The position numbers and the translations under genes are program-made. DNA of 64,000 nucleotides from positions 32,428 to 96,427 of the forward strand of contig QHNH01000021.1 in the NCBI GenBank assembly GCA_003218375.1, given 5' to 3'. This DNA is from Verrucomicrobiota bacterium (GTDB taxonomy: Bacteria > Verrucomicrobiota > Verrucomicrobiia > Chthoniobacterales > UBA10450). Numbering within the stretch: position 1 is the first letter of the stretch; every line of letters starts with the position of its first letter. The notes under the pieces were generated by a model, which was given only the letters and a program-made list of their open reading frames with translations, was not told the origin of the DNA and ran no database searches. Of the stretch, positions 16,847-25,466 are shown in pieces.

Positions 16847-16982
16847 CGACATCCATAAACCACGAGTAGACCCGCCGATTTCCAAAGAAGAATGCCTTGT
16901 CCTGGTTCCGGTCACATTCTAAATCGAACAAAGCAGCGCTCCAGCACGTTACAAAACAGGACGACCAGCGGCGTCTGATCTG

Positions 16983-17103
16983 TTGTCATCCCGAGTGAAA
17001 TCGAGGGATCTCTAATTTTCGCGAGCCTTAGCGAGAAAGTGGGTGCAAGAAAAAGGCAAAGTAAGAGGTTCTTCGACTCCGCTGCGCTCCGCTCAGAATG
17101 ACA
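16983..17103. repeat. Dispersed intergenic inverted repeat of the 'TGTCATCCCGAG' type
   Basis: It begins TGTCATCCCGAGTGAAATCG and ends with TCCGCTCAGAATGACA, a long imperfect palindrome with AGGGATCTC and AAGAGGTTCTT as inner arms. Elements of this type are common between genes in several soil phyla. It sits between array A and the histidine-kinase gene. Confidence 0.7.
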
Positions 17104-17121
17104 GGAACGACTGGCGCGGGT

Positions 17122-18681
17122 TCAGAACAATTCGGGATGATCGTCGGTGACGGGCTGGGGGCCGATGATGGAGCGGATCTTGGCGAGGAGATCGTTGAAG
17201 TCGTAGGGCTTTTGGATGGTATCGATGACGCCGGCCTTCAACATTTCGGAGCGAATGGCGGGTTCGAGGTAGCCGCTCGCGACGATGGCCCGGACGCCGG
17301 GTTTGCTCTCTTTCATTTTTAGGAAAGCTTCGCGGCCGCCTAACCGCGGCAGGCCGAGATCGCACACGACCAGGCCGATCTCGTCGCTGTGCGATTCAAA
17401 GAGCGCGACTGCTTCGACGCCGTCTTTCGCGGCGAGGACGCGGAAGCCTTCGCTTTGCAACATGGAAACGCCGAGCTCGCGCAGCATCTCTTCGTCTTCG
17501 ACGAGCAGGATCGTTTGGGGGATGTCCTGCCGCGGCGCGCCGGTCCGATCCCCGCCGAGCTGTTCAGCGGCGAGGTGTTTGACCGGCAAATAAATAATGA
17601 AGCTCGTGCCGGCGCCGGGCTCGCTCTCGACCTGGACGAAACCGCGATGGTTGTTGACGACGCCGTAAACAACCGAGAGCCCGAGACCAGTTCCCTTGCT
17701 TCGTTCCTTCGTAGTGAAGAACGGCTCGAAGATATGGGACTTCACCTGTCGGGTCATGCCGATGCCGGTGTCACGCACCCGAATGCAGGCGTAACTATCC
17801 GCGGTCACGCCGCTGAACATCTCGGTGAGGTCCGGGCCCGGGGTGATGGAAGTGGCGAGGGTGAGGGTGCCGCCGGCGGGCATGGCGTCGCGCGCGTTCA
17901 CGCAAAGGTTCAGGAGCACCTGGTGGATCTGACTTTTGTCCGCGGTAATGAGCGGCAGGTCGGGCGCGAGCTCGAGGTGGAAGCTGATCGTCTTGGGAAA
18001 AGTCGCCTGCAACATGCTCTCCAGCTCGCGCACGAGTGCGTTGAGATCGACCGAGGAAAAGCGCGCCTCGGTCTGGCGCGCGGAGGTGAGCAGTTGCTGG
18101 ACGAGCGCCGCGCCGCGCTCGACGGCTTCCTTGATGACTTTGATCGCCCCCGGGAACTCGTTCGGTTTCGAGTGGGAACTCTCGAGCTTGTTCGTGTAGC
18201 CGAGAATGATCGCGAGGATGTTGTTGAAGTCGTGCGCGATGCCGCCGGCCAGCGTTCCGAGCCCTTCCATCTTCTGCGCCTGGACAAGCTGCTGCTCGAG
18301 GCGTTTCCGTTTCGTGTCGTTGAAAAGATAAACGTGCAGCTCGGTCAGCTCGCCGTTCGCGAAATTCCCGATAAGGCGCGTGACTACATAAACCGGATCG
18401 CCATTTCGCTGTGTCATCTCGAGTTCGTGCCGGTCGACCATCCCGTGCTGGCGCACGGTCTCGAGCAATTCGATGCCGTCCTGCCGGTTGCGGAGAAAGG
18501 CGAAGAAATTCGCGGACATCGCTTCTTCGACTGAATCAAAACCAAAGATGCCGGCGACGGCGGGATTGCAGGTGACGATCTGGCCGTCCGTGCGCATCAC
18601 GAGCATGCCCGTGAAATCCTCGGTGACGAAGCGCCGGTAACGCTCGTCCGTTTCGCCCAGCGGGTTCGGTCGATCTTCCAT
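17122..18681 (-). CDS. PAS-domain hybrid histidine kinase with C-terminal receiver
   Basis: The 519-residue protein has a PAS domain (about 12-130), HisKA with phospho-accepting His in GGIAHDFNNIL (about residue 150), HATPase_c (about 250-370; [33 protein letters not shown]), and a receiver (about 395-515; ILLVEDEE, phospho-acceptor in VCDLGLPRLGG). There are no membrane segments, so it is probably cytoplasmic. The ATG at 18681 overlaps the stop of the upstream small membrane protein by one base (TGATG), indicating translational coupling. That neighbour may supply the membrane link. The frame stays open further upstream, but that part is antisense to coding DNA. Confidence 0.9.
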   Translation of the reverse strand: MEDRPNPLGETDERYRRFVTEDFTGMLVMRTDGQIVTCNPAVAGIFGFDSVEEAMSANFFAFLRNRQDGIELLETVRQHGMVDRHELEMTQRNGDPVYVVTRLIGNFANGELTELHVYLFNDTKRKRLEQQLVQAQKMEGLGTLAGGIAHDFNNILAIILGYTNKLESSHSKPNEFPGAIKVIKEAVERGAALVQQLLTSARQTEARFSSVDLNALVRELESMLQATFPKTISFHLELAPDLPLITADKSQIHQVLLNLCVNARDAMPAGGTLTLATSITPGPDLTEMFSGVTADSYACIRVRDTGIGMTRQVKSHIFEPFFTTKERSKGTGLGLSVVYGVVNNHRGFVQVESEPGAGTSFIIYLPVKHLAAEQLGGDRTGAPRQDIPQTILLVEDEEMLRELGVSMLQSEGFRVLAAKDGVEAVALFESHSDEIGLVVCDLGLPRLGGREAFLKMKESKPGVRAIVASGYLEPAIRSEMLKAGVIDTIQKPYDFNDLLAKIRSIIGPQPVTDDHPELF

Positions 18682-18953
18682 CAGGGCGCGCGCGAAACAG
18701 GTGTGGCGGTCGGTCGCGGCTCGTTCCGGGAGCGGAATTCGTCGAGCCCGCCGGAGTAGAAAACGTAATAGAACGCGAGGACGGCGCCGATGAGGACGGC
18801 GAAGAGGAAGATGAAACTCGCCAGGCGAAAGGCGCGGTAAGGAGAACGGGCCCGGAGGCGCGCGGCGCGTTGTTGCGCCAGCTCCAGCTCGACGAGGCGC
18901 AGGAGCTGTTCCGGATCGGACGGTTCGTTCTTGCCGTTGCCGTGGGGATTCAT
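18681..18953 (-). CDS. Small single-span membrane protein coupled to the hybrid kinase
   Basis: The 90-residue product has a charged N-terminal helix (PEQLLRLVELELAQQRAARL), one membrane helix (LASFIFLFAVLIGAVLAFYYVF) and a short Arg/Pro-rich tail. There is no family that I recognise. Its stop overlaps the start of the histidine kinase by one base. A sensor-partner role is inferred only from this coupling. Confidence 0.65.
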   Translation of the reverse strand: MNPHGNGKNEPSDPEQLLRLVELELAQQRAARLRARSPYRAFRLASFIFLFAVLIGAVLAFYYVFYSGGLDEFRSRNEPRPTATPVSRAP

Positions 18954-18988
18954 CGAGAAAGAATCTTAACCAATCGACCGAAACACAA

Positions 18989-19681
18989 ATGGATTCTGAA
19001 TCTACGACGCCGACGCTAAGAAAGCTCGTTGCTTTCACGCTGCCGATGGCGGTATTCCTGACGCTGTTGGGCCTGGCGGGTGTGGTGCGAAAACCGGGAG
19101 CCGGTCCCTGGCTCGAGTCGCCGGAGTATTGGATTTATCCGGCGCAAACGTTGATCTGCGGCGCGCTCGTTATTTGGTTCCGGCGTGAATACGAACTGCG
19201 CGCGCCGCGGAAAGTCTGGTTTGCGATCGTCGTCGGCACTGTGGTCTTCGTGGTCTGGATCGCGCCGCAACAATTCCTCGGTTTCGCACCGAGGCTGACT
19301 GGTTTTGACCCGGATGTATTCAGTGGCAGGCCGGCAGTGTATTGGGGAACGGTAGCATTGCGTTTCGCGCGGCTGGTTGTTGTCGTGCCGTTGGTGGAGG
19401 AGATTTTCTGGCGCGGCTTTCTCCTGCGCTACCTGATCAACGAGCGGTTCACCACGATCGCCACCGGCACGTTCTCCTGGGTTTCGTTCGCGCTTGTCAC
19501 GTTCGGCTTCGGGTTTGCCCATTCGCGGGCCGACTGGATTCCGGCTTTGATCTGCGGCGCGCTCTATAATCTCGTCGCTTATCGGACCCGCAGCCTTGCC
19601 TCCTGCGTCGTTGCCCATGCGCTCACGAATCTCCTGCTTGGCCTCTGGATCATGCAGACCCGGCAATGGGGATTTTGGTGA
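18989..19681 (+). CDS. CPBP-family intramembrane protease, CAAX prenyl protease-related protein
   Basis: The 230-residue integral membrane protein carries the CPBP glutamic-protease motifs EEIFWRGFLLRYL (motif 1), FGFAHSRADWIPAL (motif 2) and VVAHALTNLLLG (motif 3). It resembles the CAAX-protease-related subfamily that co-occurs with PEP-CTERM/exosortase genes, consistent with the exosortase in this window. Substrates are unknown. It is divergent from the small membrane protein gene, sharing a 35-bp intergenic region. Confidence 0.82.
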   Translation: MDSESTTPTLRKLVAFTLPMAVFLTLLGLAGVVRKPGAGPWLESPEYWIYPAQTLICGALVIWFRREYELRAPRKVWFAIVVGTVVFVVWIAPQQFLGFAPRLTGFDPDVFSGRPAVYWGTVALRFARLVVVVPLVEEIFWRGFLLRYLINERFTTIATGTFSWVSFALVTFGFGFAHSRADWIPALICGALYNLVAYRTRSLASCVVAHALTNLLLGLWIMQTRQWGFW

Positions 19682-19717
19682 GAAAGGAGGCACCGCTTCT
19701 GCTTCGTAGAAGGGGCC

Positions 19718-19882
19718 ATGCACGCCACCTTTTTCCAGAAAGTCATCATCTGCGCGATCGCGGGATTTCTCGCGGCCGCCCTCCTGGAATGGGGCAAGAT
19801 GTTCGTGACCGGCGCCGATGACGCCCTGAACAAGGGCTACAAGCACACGGCGCCCGGGGTGAGTCTGAAGTCCAAGCCGTAA
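19718..19882 (+). CDS. Small single-span membrane protein (54 aa)
   Basis: A short gene with an AGAAGGGG ribosome-binding site three bases before the ATG. The product starts MHATFFQKVIICAIAGFLAA, forming one membrane helix (about residues 8-24), followed by a soluble tail with LNKGYKHTAPGVSL. It lies 36 bp after the CPBP protease gene and may be co-transcribed. Function is unknown. Confidence 0.6.
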   Translation: MHATFFQKVIICAIAGFLAAALLEWGKMFVTGADDALNKGYKHTAPGVSLKSKP

Positions 19883-19959
19883 CGGCCGAGATCATCGATC
19901 CCGGCTACAGGAAGCGCGAAAGCGATTGCCGGTATCCGGCCTGCACATAGTTTCCGGTT

Positions 19960-21609
19960 GTGAAGATCGGTTTCGCTCAAATCAATCCGACCGTGGGCGA
20001 TTTGAGCGGCAATTATGAGAAAATCCTGGGCGCCTACGAGCGGCTCACGGAGGCCGGCGCGGAATTGGTGCTAACGCCTGAGCTGGCGATCACCGGTTAT
20101 CCGCCGCAGGACCTCGTCTTCAAATCGCGGTTCGTGCCGCAAAACCTGGAAGTGCTCGATAAACTCCAGGCGCGGCTGCGCGGCGCGGCGCTGCTGGTCG
20201 GTTACGTGGAGCGGAACCAGGGCCGCGGGAAGCCATTCCATAATGCCGCCGCGCTGCTCCAATCCGGCGCGCCGATTTCGAAAACGTTCAAGTCGCTATT
20301 GCCGACTTACGACGTCTTCGACGAGGATCGTTACTTTGAACCGGGCTGCAACTCCGCGCCGCTCATCCTGGGCAAGAAGAAAATCGGCGTCACGATTTGC
20401 GAGGATATCTGGACGGAACATTATCTGCCGCGGCCGTTCTACGACGTCGAACCGGTGCGGGCGCTGGTGGAGCAGGGGGCTGAAATCATTTTGAATCTGA
20501 GCGCCTCTCCGTTCAGCCTGAACAAACCGGCGATCCGGCGCGAGATGGTTTCCGCGCTGGCCCAGGCGCATAAGCGTCCGATCTTTTACTGCAACGCCGT
20601 GGGCGGGAACGATCAGCTTGTGTTCGATGGCAACTCGATCGCGGTGAACGCCAGCGGCGAGCTGATCGCGCAGCTGCCCGGATTTCAGACAGCGGAACAG
20701 ATTATCGATTCCAGCTCGGCGCGGCCCATCCAGTTTAAGGAACCGGAGCGGAGCGCCGATCTTTTCGCTGCGCTCTCAATAGGCGTGCGCGATTACCTGG
20801 CGAAGTGCGGATTCAAATCGGCGGTACTCGGGTTAAGCGGCGGGATCGATTCGGCGGTGGTCGCAGCGATCGCCGTGGACGCGCTCGGCGCCGAGAACGT
20901 GATCGGCGTTTCGATGCCGAGTCCGTATTCGTCGCGCGGCAGCATCGACGACGCGCTCGCGCTCGCGAAAAATCTGGGAATAAAATGCCTCGAGATCCCG
21001 ATCGCGAATGCATTCGGCGCATTCAAGGCGCAGTTCGCGGAAATTTTCGCCGGCCTGCCGGAAGACACCACAGAAGAGAACATGCAGGCCCGCTTACGTG
21101 GCATGATCCTGATGTCGCTCTCGAACAAATTCGGCCACATCGTGCTTTCCACCGGCAACAAGAGCGAGCTCGCGGTCGGTTATTGCACACTCTATGGCGA
21201 CATGGCCGGCGGCCTCGCCGTGATCAGCGACGTGCCGAAAACAATGGTCTACGAGCTGGCGCGTTGGATGAACTCCGATAAATCGCGAGTGGGCCGGGAG
21301 CGGGAAATCATTCCGCGCTCGACGATCGAGAAACCGCCCAGCGCGGAATTGAAGCCGGGCCAGACCGACCAGGACACGCTGCCGCCGTACGATGTACTCG
21401 ACGAAATCCTGCGCCTTTACGTCGAGGAAAACCTGAGCGCGCGCGATATCATCGGGCACGGGTTCGAGGAGAAAACCGTGCGCTGGGTGCAGCGCCGGGT
21501 GGACGTCAACGAATACAAACGCGAGCAGGCCGCGCCGGGAATCAAGGTCACGAGCCGCGCTTTCGGCGTCGGCCGCCGGATGCCGATCGCGCAGCGTTAC
21601 ATCGATTAA
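19960..21609 (+). CDS. nadE: Glutamine-dependent NAD+ synthetase
   Basis: The 549-residue two-domain enzyme makes NAD+ from deamido-NAD+ using glutamine. The N-terminal nitrilase-type glutaminase domain (1-270) shows the triad segments TPELAITGYPP (Glu), KSLLPTYDVFDE (Lys) and VTICEDIW (Cys). The C-terminal synthetase domain has the ATP pyrophosphatase P-loop LGLSGGIDSAVVAA and the STGNKSELAVGY motif. Length is normal. GTG at 19960 is the apparent start since the conserved MKIGFAQINPTVGD begins there. It is followed by the tRNA-Lys gene on the opposite strand. Confidence 0.95.
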   Translation: MKIGFAQINPTVGDLSGNYEKILGAYERLTEAGAELVLTPELAITGYPPQDLVFKSRFVPQNLEVLDKLQARLRGAALLVGYVERNQGRGKPFHNAAALLQSGAPISKTFKSLLPTYDVFDEDRYFEPGCNSAPLILGKKKIGVTICEDIWTEHYLPRPFYDVEPVRALVEQGAEIILNLSASPFSLNKPAIRREMVSALAQAHKRPIFYCNAVGGNDQLVFDGNSIAVNASGELIAQLPGFQTAEQIIDSSSARPIQFKEPERSADLFAALSIGVRDYLAKCGFKSAVLGLSGGIDSAVVAAIAVDALGAENVIGVSMPSPYSSRGSIDDALALAKNLGIKCLEIPIANAFGAFKAQFAEIFAGLPEDTTEENMQARLRGMILMSLSNKFGHIVLSTGNKSELAVGYCTLYGDMAGGLAVISDVPKTMVYELARWMNSDKSRVGREREIIPRSTIEKPPSAELKPGQTDQDTLPPYDVLDEILRLYVEENLSARDIIGHGFEEKTVRWVQRRVDVNEYKREQAAPGIKVTSRAFGVGRRMPIAQRYID

Positions 21610-21622
21610 GATCGCGAAAAAC

Positions 21623-21696
21623 TGCACCGCGTTGGAATCGAACCAACAACCCAGTGATTAAGAGTCACTTGCTCTGCCAATTGAGCTAGCGGTGCA
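21623..21696 (-). tRNA. tRNA-Lys (anticodon CTT)
   Basis: The 74-nt cloverleaf on the minus strand has acceptor stem TGCACCG/CGGTGCA, D-arm AGCTCAATTGGCAGAGC, anticodon stem-loop AGTGACTCTTAATCACT with anticodon CTT, and T-arm GTTGGTTCGATTCCAAC. No CCA is encoded. There is no integrase or att duplication next to it. Confidence 0.95.
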
Positions 21697-21773
21697 TTGC
21701 GCTTCGGGGAAGAGCGCTAGTTTGCCGCAGTTTTTCCGGGAATCAACCGCAGGAGATTCCGCCGGTGATCGCG

Positions 21774-23036
21774 TCAGGCGGCTTCGGCGCGGGGGACGAT
21801 GGCGAGGACGTTTCCCGATGGCGTCGCAACGCCCTGCGCGCAGGCGGGCAGTTGAATTCGGAACGTCGCACCTTTGCCAGGCTCGCTTTCGATTTCGAGC
21901 GCGCCTTGATGGCGTTTGATAATGCCGAAGACCATCGCAAGTCCCAGGCCCGTCCCCTGATCGCCTTTCGTGGTGAAGAAAGGCTCGAGGCAACGCTCTC
22001 GCACTTCCGCGCTCATCCCGGCGCCGGTGTCGGTGACCTCGACAATCGCGCTGCCGCGCTGCGTGAAAGTCCGCAGGGTGATGATCCCGGCGCCCGGGAT
22101 CGCGTCCAAGGCATTGAAAATCAAATTTGTGAGGACTTCGCGAAGTTCGGCGCCGATGCCCGCGGCCATGACCTCGCCTTTGAAATCGGTGCGGAACGAG
22201 ACTGTTTTTTCTCGCTCGCGCTTGGCGCCACGGGGCTTGGCCAGCGCGATTGATTGCGTGACGATCTCATTCAAGTCGAGAGGCTCGAGCAAATCCGCGG
22301 CGCCGCGCGGCCGGTAGAAATCGCGTAACCGGCTGACGACGTGGGCGCCATCGCGACCGGCGGTGTTGATGATGCGCAGGTATTCGAGCGCGGTCGCTTC
22401 GTCGGCGCGCGCCTTCGCATTGGTTATCAGCATCTCGCTGTAACCGATGATCGACATCAAACTGTTGCTGAAATCGTGAACCACGCCGCCGGCCATTTCG
22501 CCGAACGCACTCAGGCGCTCCTGCTGAAGCAACTGTCGTTGCGTGGCGCGCAAATTCTCGAGCGCGCCTTCCAGTTCGCGGGTCCTTTCACGCACCCGAT
22601 CTTCGAGAACACGATTCTGCTCCTGAATTTCGAGCCGGAGAAAGTGCGCCTGGAGAAGATTCCGGATCCGCATGCTGACTTCCGAGGTGTCGAACGGCTT
22701 CACCAGCAGGTCGGTCGCGCCAGCCGCCAAGGCGCGGCGTTTGTTCTTCGCCGAGTCGTCGCCCGTCAGAACCAGCACCGGAATTTGGTTTTCGCCCTGT
22801 CGATCCGCCCGCAATGCTTCCAGGACTTGAAAGCCGCTAATGTTTGGCATCGCCAAGTCGAGCAGAATCAAATCGGGGGCGAAGGCTTCGATGGCTTCGA
22901 AGGTGTGCGTCGAATCGTTGATGCTTCGGAGCTGACCATAGCCAATGCGATGGAGAAAATTCGTCATCAGACACGTGCTGTTGACGTCGTCATCCACCAT
23001 GAGGATGCGCGCTTCTTTTAAGGTCGCTTCGTTCAT
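21774..23036 (-). CDS. Receiver-histidine kinase protein
   Basis: The 420-residue protein has an N-terminal receiver (about 9-130; MVDDD, phospho-acceptor in LILLDLAMPNISG, Lys in LLVKPF), a coiled-coil linker (about 135-185), a HisKA domain with GGVVHDFSNSL (about residue 190) and HATPase_c (about 290-400; NLIFNALDAIP, DTGAGM, FFTTKGDQGTGLGLA). It is a soluble kinase whose activity may be set by its own receiver. It is the second gene of an operon with the receiver at 23068-23457, 31 bp apart. Confidence 0.9.
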   Translation of the reverse strand: MNEATLKEARILMVDDDVNSTCLMTNFLHRIGYGQLRSINDSTHTFEAIEAFAPDLILLDLAMPNISGFQVLEALRADRQGENQIPVLVLTGDDSAKNKRRALAAGATDLLVKPFDTSEVSMRIRNLLQAHFLRLEIQEQNRVLEDRVRERTRELEGALENLRATQRQLLQQERLSAFGEMAGGVVHDFSNSLMSIIGYSEMLITNAKARADEATALEYLRIINTAGRDGAHVVSRLRDFYRPRGAADLLEPLDLNEIVTQSIALAKPRGAKREREKTVSFRTDFKGEVMAAGIGAELREVLTNLIFNALDAIPGAGIITLRTFTQRGSAIVEVTDTGAGMSAEVRERCLEPFFTTKGDQGTGLGLAMVFGIIKRHQGALEIESEPGKGATFRIQLPACAQGVATPSGNVLAIVPRAEAA

Positions 23037-23067
23037 TGGGAGAATCGGTCGCGCGCCTTCGCCCGCG

Positions 23068-23457
23068 TCAGGCTGCGAGGCGGTTAGAGACGAGACGGTC
23101 GACCTCGGCCAGGAGCACTGCGGGTTCCACCGGTTTGGCCAGAAATTTCATTCCACCACTTTCCAACGGAGCGTTTCCCGCTTCGTGGTGGCTGACGAGA
23201 CCGGTGAGAAAAAGAATCGGTATATCGCGCAAACGCGAATCGGCGGCGGCTTCGCGGGCCAACTCGCCCCCATCCTTTCCCGGCATATCGACGTCCAGCA
23301 ACATGAGATCGGGCCGAAACTGGACCGCCGCCGACAAAGCGCGCGCGGACTCATGCACGAGCAACACTTCATATCTAGCCGAGCTCTCGAGGATCATGCC
23401 CGCGAGCCGTGAAAGATTAACGTCGTCATCAACCACTAACACCCGTGCCTTGCTCAT
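23068..23457 (-). CDS. Single-domain response regulator
   Basis: The 129-residue CheY-like receiver has acidic pocket VLVVDDDVN, phospho-acceptor Asp in LMLLDVDMPGKDG, switch Thr in LFLTGL and Lys in LAKPV. It has no output domain, so it probably passes phosphate within a relay or acts on proteins. The ATG at 23457 directly precedes the domain. It lies upstream of, and in the same direction as, the receiver-kinase gene. Confidence 0.88.
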   Translation of the reverse strand: MSKARVLVVDDDVNLSRLAGMILESSARYEVLLVHESARALSAAVQFRPDLMLLDVDMPGKDGGELAREAAADSRLRDIPILFLTGLVSHHEAGNAPLESGGMKFLAKPVEPAVLLAEVDRLVSNRLAA

Positions 23458-23549
23458 CCTTATTTTCGAGCAAGGAGTATGCGGGTGGAAGGTGCGGCAA
23501 CTACGGAGAAAAAACCTGACCGGATTAAGGCAATGGCGGCGTGGTCTTG

Positions 23550-23978
23550 TTACCGAATTGCGCGCAAGATCCGGACGCCGAATTTCTTTTGCAACGCGCG
23601 CAAGACTGCCAGCGCTCCGAGAAATGCTGCGACCCAAGTGGAGGTTTCCGGGACGGGCGCCATCGGTTCACCACCCGCGTATTCCGGGGAATCCATCGAT
23701 TGGAGGATGCTCGCGAAGTCTGGCGAGCTGGATCGGCCACTAAACTGAAAGATCGGTTGTTCGTTGTAGTTTGGCAGCACCTGCTGCTCGGTCCCACAAA
23801 CCATTTCCATCACGACCGAATTCGGCAGGCTATCAGCCAATGCCGACGTGGACGACGGCTCGAGCGTGACCGCGCCGAGCGGCGTCGCGCCCGAACCCCG
23901 AACCACTGCCGGGCCGTTTAAGATCAATGCGACTACCAGGACCTGCCCAAATAACTGCGCGCTGATACTCTTTTGCAC
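23550..23978 (-). CDS. PEP-CTERM-like exported protein
   Basis: The product of about 142 residues has a signal peptide after a GTG start (MQKSISAQLFGQVLVVALIL, cleaved near VVRG). It ends with a PEP-CTERM-type sorting tail: VPETSTWVAAFLGALAVLRA followed by a basic cluster (LQKKFGVRILRAIR). The motif reads P-E-T rather than P-E-P. The middle is Ser-rich. It is a likely exosortase substrate anchored at the surface. The start is uncertain because the frame is open upstream to 24116. Confidence 0.68.
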   Translation of the reverse strand: MQKSISAQLFGQVLVVALILNGPAVVRGSGATPLGAVTLEPSSTSALADSLPNSVVMEMVCGTEQQVLPNYNEQPIFQFSGRSSSPDFASILQSMDSPEYAGGEPMAPVPETSTWVAAFLGALAVLRALQKKFGVRILRAIR

Positions 23979-24022
23979 GCCCCTGCAAGGAGCATGACGC
24001 AGGCAGAAACTCCTTGCGGGAA

Positions 24023-24195
24023 CTACCGAAGAAATCTCTCGTCCCCGGTCTTCCGCACGGTCGCTTCCTCGGGAAGCTTTTTGCCGGGAATGATTTTTTT
24101 GTAGATCGCTGTCCACGTATCGGTGCCAGGTCTTCCATCGGCACCGAGGCCCAACGCAGGTTGAACCGCGCGAGAATGATCGGATCGAGATTCAT
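24023..24195 (-). pseudogene. Frameshifted small peptidoglycan-binding-like gene
   Basis: An ATG at 24195 with a strong AGGAG ribosome-binding site starts MNLDPIILARFNLR. In another frame the downstream DNA reads LGLGADGRPGTDTWTAIYKK, then a Lys-rich tail to a TAG at 24023, which resembles a peptidoglycan-binding-1 motif. The span is 173 bp, not a multiple of three. One added base near CCTGCGTTGG would join the two parts. It is either a disabled gene or a base error. Confidence 0.45.
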
Positions 24196-24206
24196 TGGTC
24201 TATCTC

Positions 24207-24917
24207 CTAGGGATGCCCGGCTGGCGGAGGCGGCGGCGGAGGAGGAGTTGCTGTTGTCGGTGGGCGTGTCGCCGCGCGATCGATAATTACCCGCGCCGAG
24301 ATATAGCCTGCGTAGAATTCCGGATTCGCTCGGCGGAACGGCGTCATCAGTTTGTCGAGCTGATTGCGGAAGAGGCTGCGCGTCGTTCCAATCAGGCTGG
24401 CCACCGTCGTCGTTAAACCGCTCCGCGTCGCTTTCGCGGTGCGCGGCCCGGTTTTCATCCCGGAAAAAGCGGTGATCGCCGCCCTGAGCGCCGTAATATC
24501 GCCGGCCGTTATGCCGTAGGGAGCGAGCGCGGCGACGTTCGTGTTCGCGGCATCGCGCACGCGTTCCGATATCTGTACGAGATCGTCATCCTGCGCCTGA
24601 TCGAGACCTGAACGGGTAAGCTGGACCCGATGCGCCAGCGCGAGGTTCGACGTTTTCTCTGCCAGCGCCGCCACCGGATCGGCGATTTCCAGCGTCAAAT
24701 CTTCCAGATCGTCCCGGGCTTGCGCCTTTTCATCGGTGATGCCGCTGGTTGGCGACTCCTGGCCGGCGACCGCGCCGCGGATCGTGGCGACGCCATTCTT
24801 GGCATCGGTCACGGCAGCGGCGAACGCGGGCATGGCGCTCCAGAGCGCATTGTTGGTATCAAGAAACGCAATCGTCGTCTCGAACATGGAAGTAACGTTT
24901 TCCTGTTCTTGTGTCAT
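24207..24917 (-). CDS. Conserved-looking protein of unknown function with proline-rich tail
   Basis: The 236-residue, mostly helical, Ala/Thr-rich protein starts MTQEQENVTSMFETTIAFLD. A conserved-looking segment NPEFYAGYISARVIIDRAA precedes a Pro-rich tail with eight prolines in a row. There is no signal peptide and no enzymatic motif. It is the gene downstream of 21-bp-period array 2 on the same strand, and 11 bp upstream of the frameshifted peptidoglycan-binding-like gene. Function unknown. Confidence 0.65.
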   Translation of the reverse strand: MTQEQENVTSMFETTIAFLDTNNALWSAMPAFAAAVTDAKNGVATIRGAVAGQESPTSGITDEKAQARDDLEDLTLEIADPVAALAEKTSNLALAHRVQLTRSGLDQAQDDDLVQISERVRDAANTNVAALAPYGITAGDITALRAAITAFSGMKTGPRTAKATRSGLTTTVASLIGTTRSLFRNQLDKLMTPFRRANPEFYAGYISARVIIDRAATRPPTTATPPPPPPPPAGHP

Positions 24918-25089
24918 ATGGGTTATCGGTTGGGGTTCAAAAAGGGGACAAAAAGGGGGAGAGGGGTTCTACCTGTTACTACGGTTTTTTTGGGACGAAG
25001 TCCGAAACAAAATGCGTTTTGCCGCGAGTATGCTTCGCCATGCTGGTGCAGCAGCGCGTGTCACCACCCGCGGGAGGCGCTTCAATCTT

Positions 25090-25362
25090 TCAGCTCGGCC
25101 GAACCACGAAGCTCGGTTCCCATTTGGCGCTGAGATGCCGCCCGTCTGAGCCCAGCCGGCGTTTGACCGCGCTGAGTGTGAGTCTTGCCTAGCCGAGCCG
25201 CGATCTAGCCGAGCCGAGCGACGATCCAGCGACCTCAAGCGTTCGTTTAACTGAACCGAGCGGCAATCTAATGGTGCCGAGACTCCATCCAGCGCCGCCA
25301 TGACGGATCCAAACCGCTCGGAGCCGGTTCTTAATCGAACCGAGTCTGGATTTAAGGGCGCC
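25090..25362 (-). repeat. Degenerate tandem array with exact 21-bp period (13 units), array 2
   Basis: Read on the minus strand, units such as GGTTCGATTAAGAACCGGCTC, GGCTCGGCTAGATCGCGGCTC and GGCACCATTAGATTGCCGCTC follow one another without a phase break. One frame gives heptapeptides like LGSIKNR, LGSVKRT, LGSARSR; another gives SARLDRG, SAPLDCR. The array precedes the 24207-24917 gene by 172 nt on the same strand. The remainder of 24918-25466 shows no supported gene. Confidence 0.78.
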
Positions 25363-25466
25363 TAGACAGAGGACGGCCGGACTCAAACCAAGCCGTGGAG
25401 CAACCCATTTCCCGCATCCTATACGCGTTCTTGTTCAGTCATGGGCAGAAGGTATATGATCGACTC

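Noticed and set aside
17389..18534. 381-codon plus-strand open frame
   Set aside because: Antisense to the hybrid histidine kinase; composition typical of a shadow frame.
21623..21774. tRNA-Lys considered as an integration site of a genomic island
   Set aside because: No integrase gene and no duplicated 3' tRNA segment found nearby.
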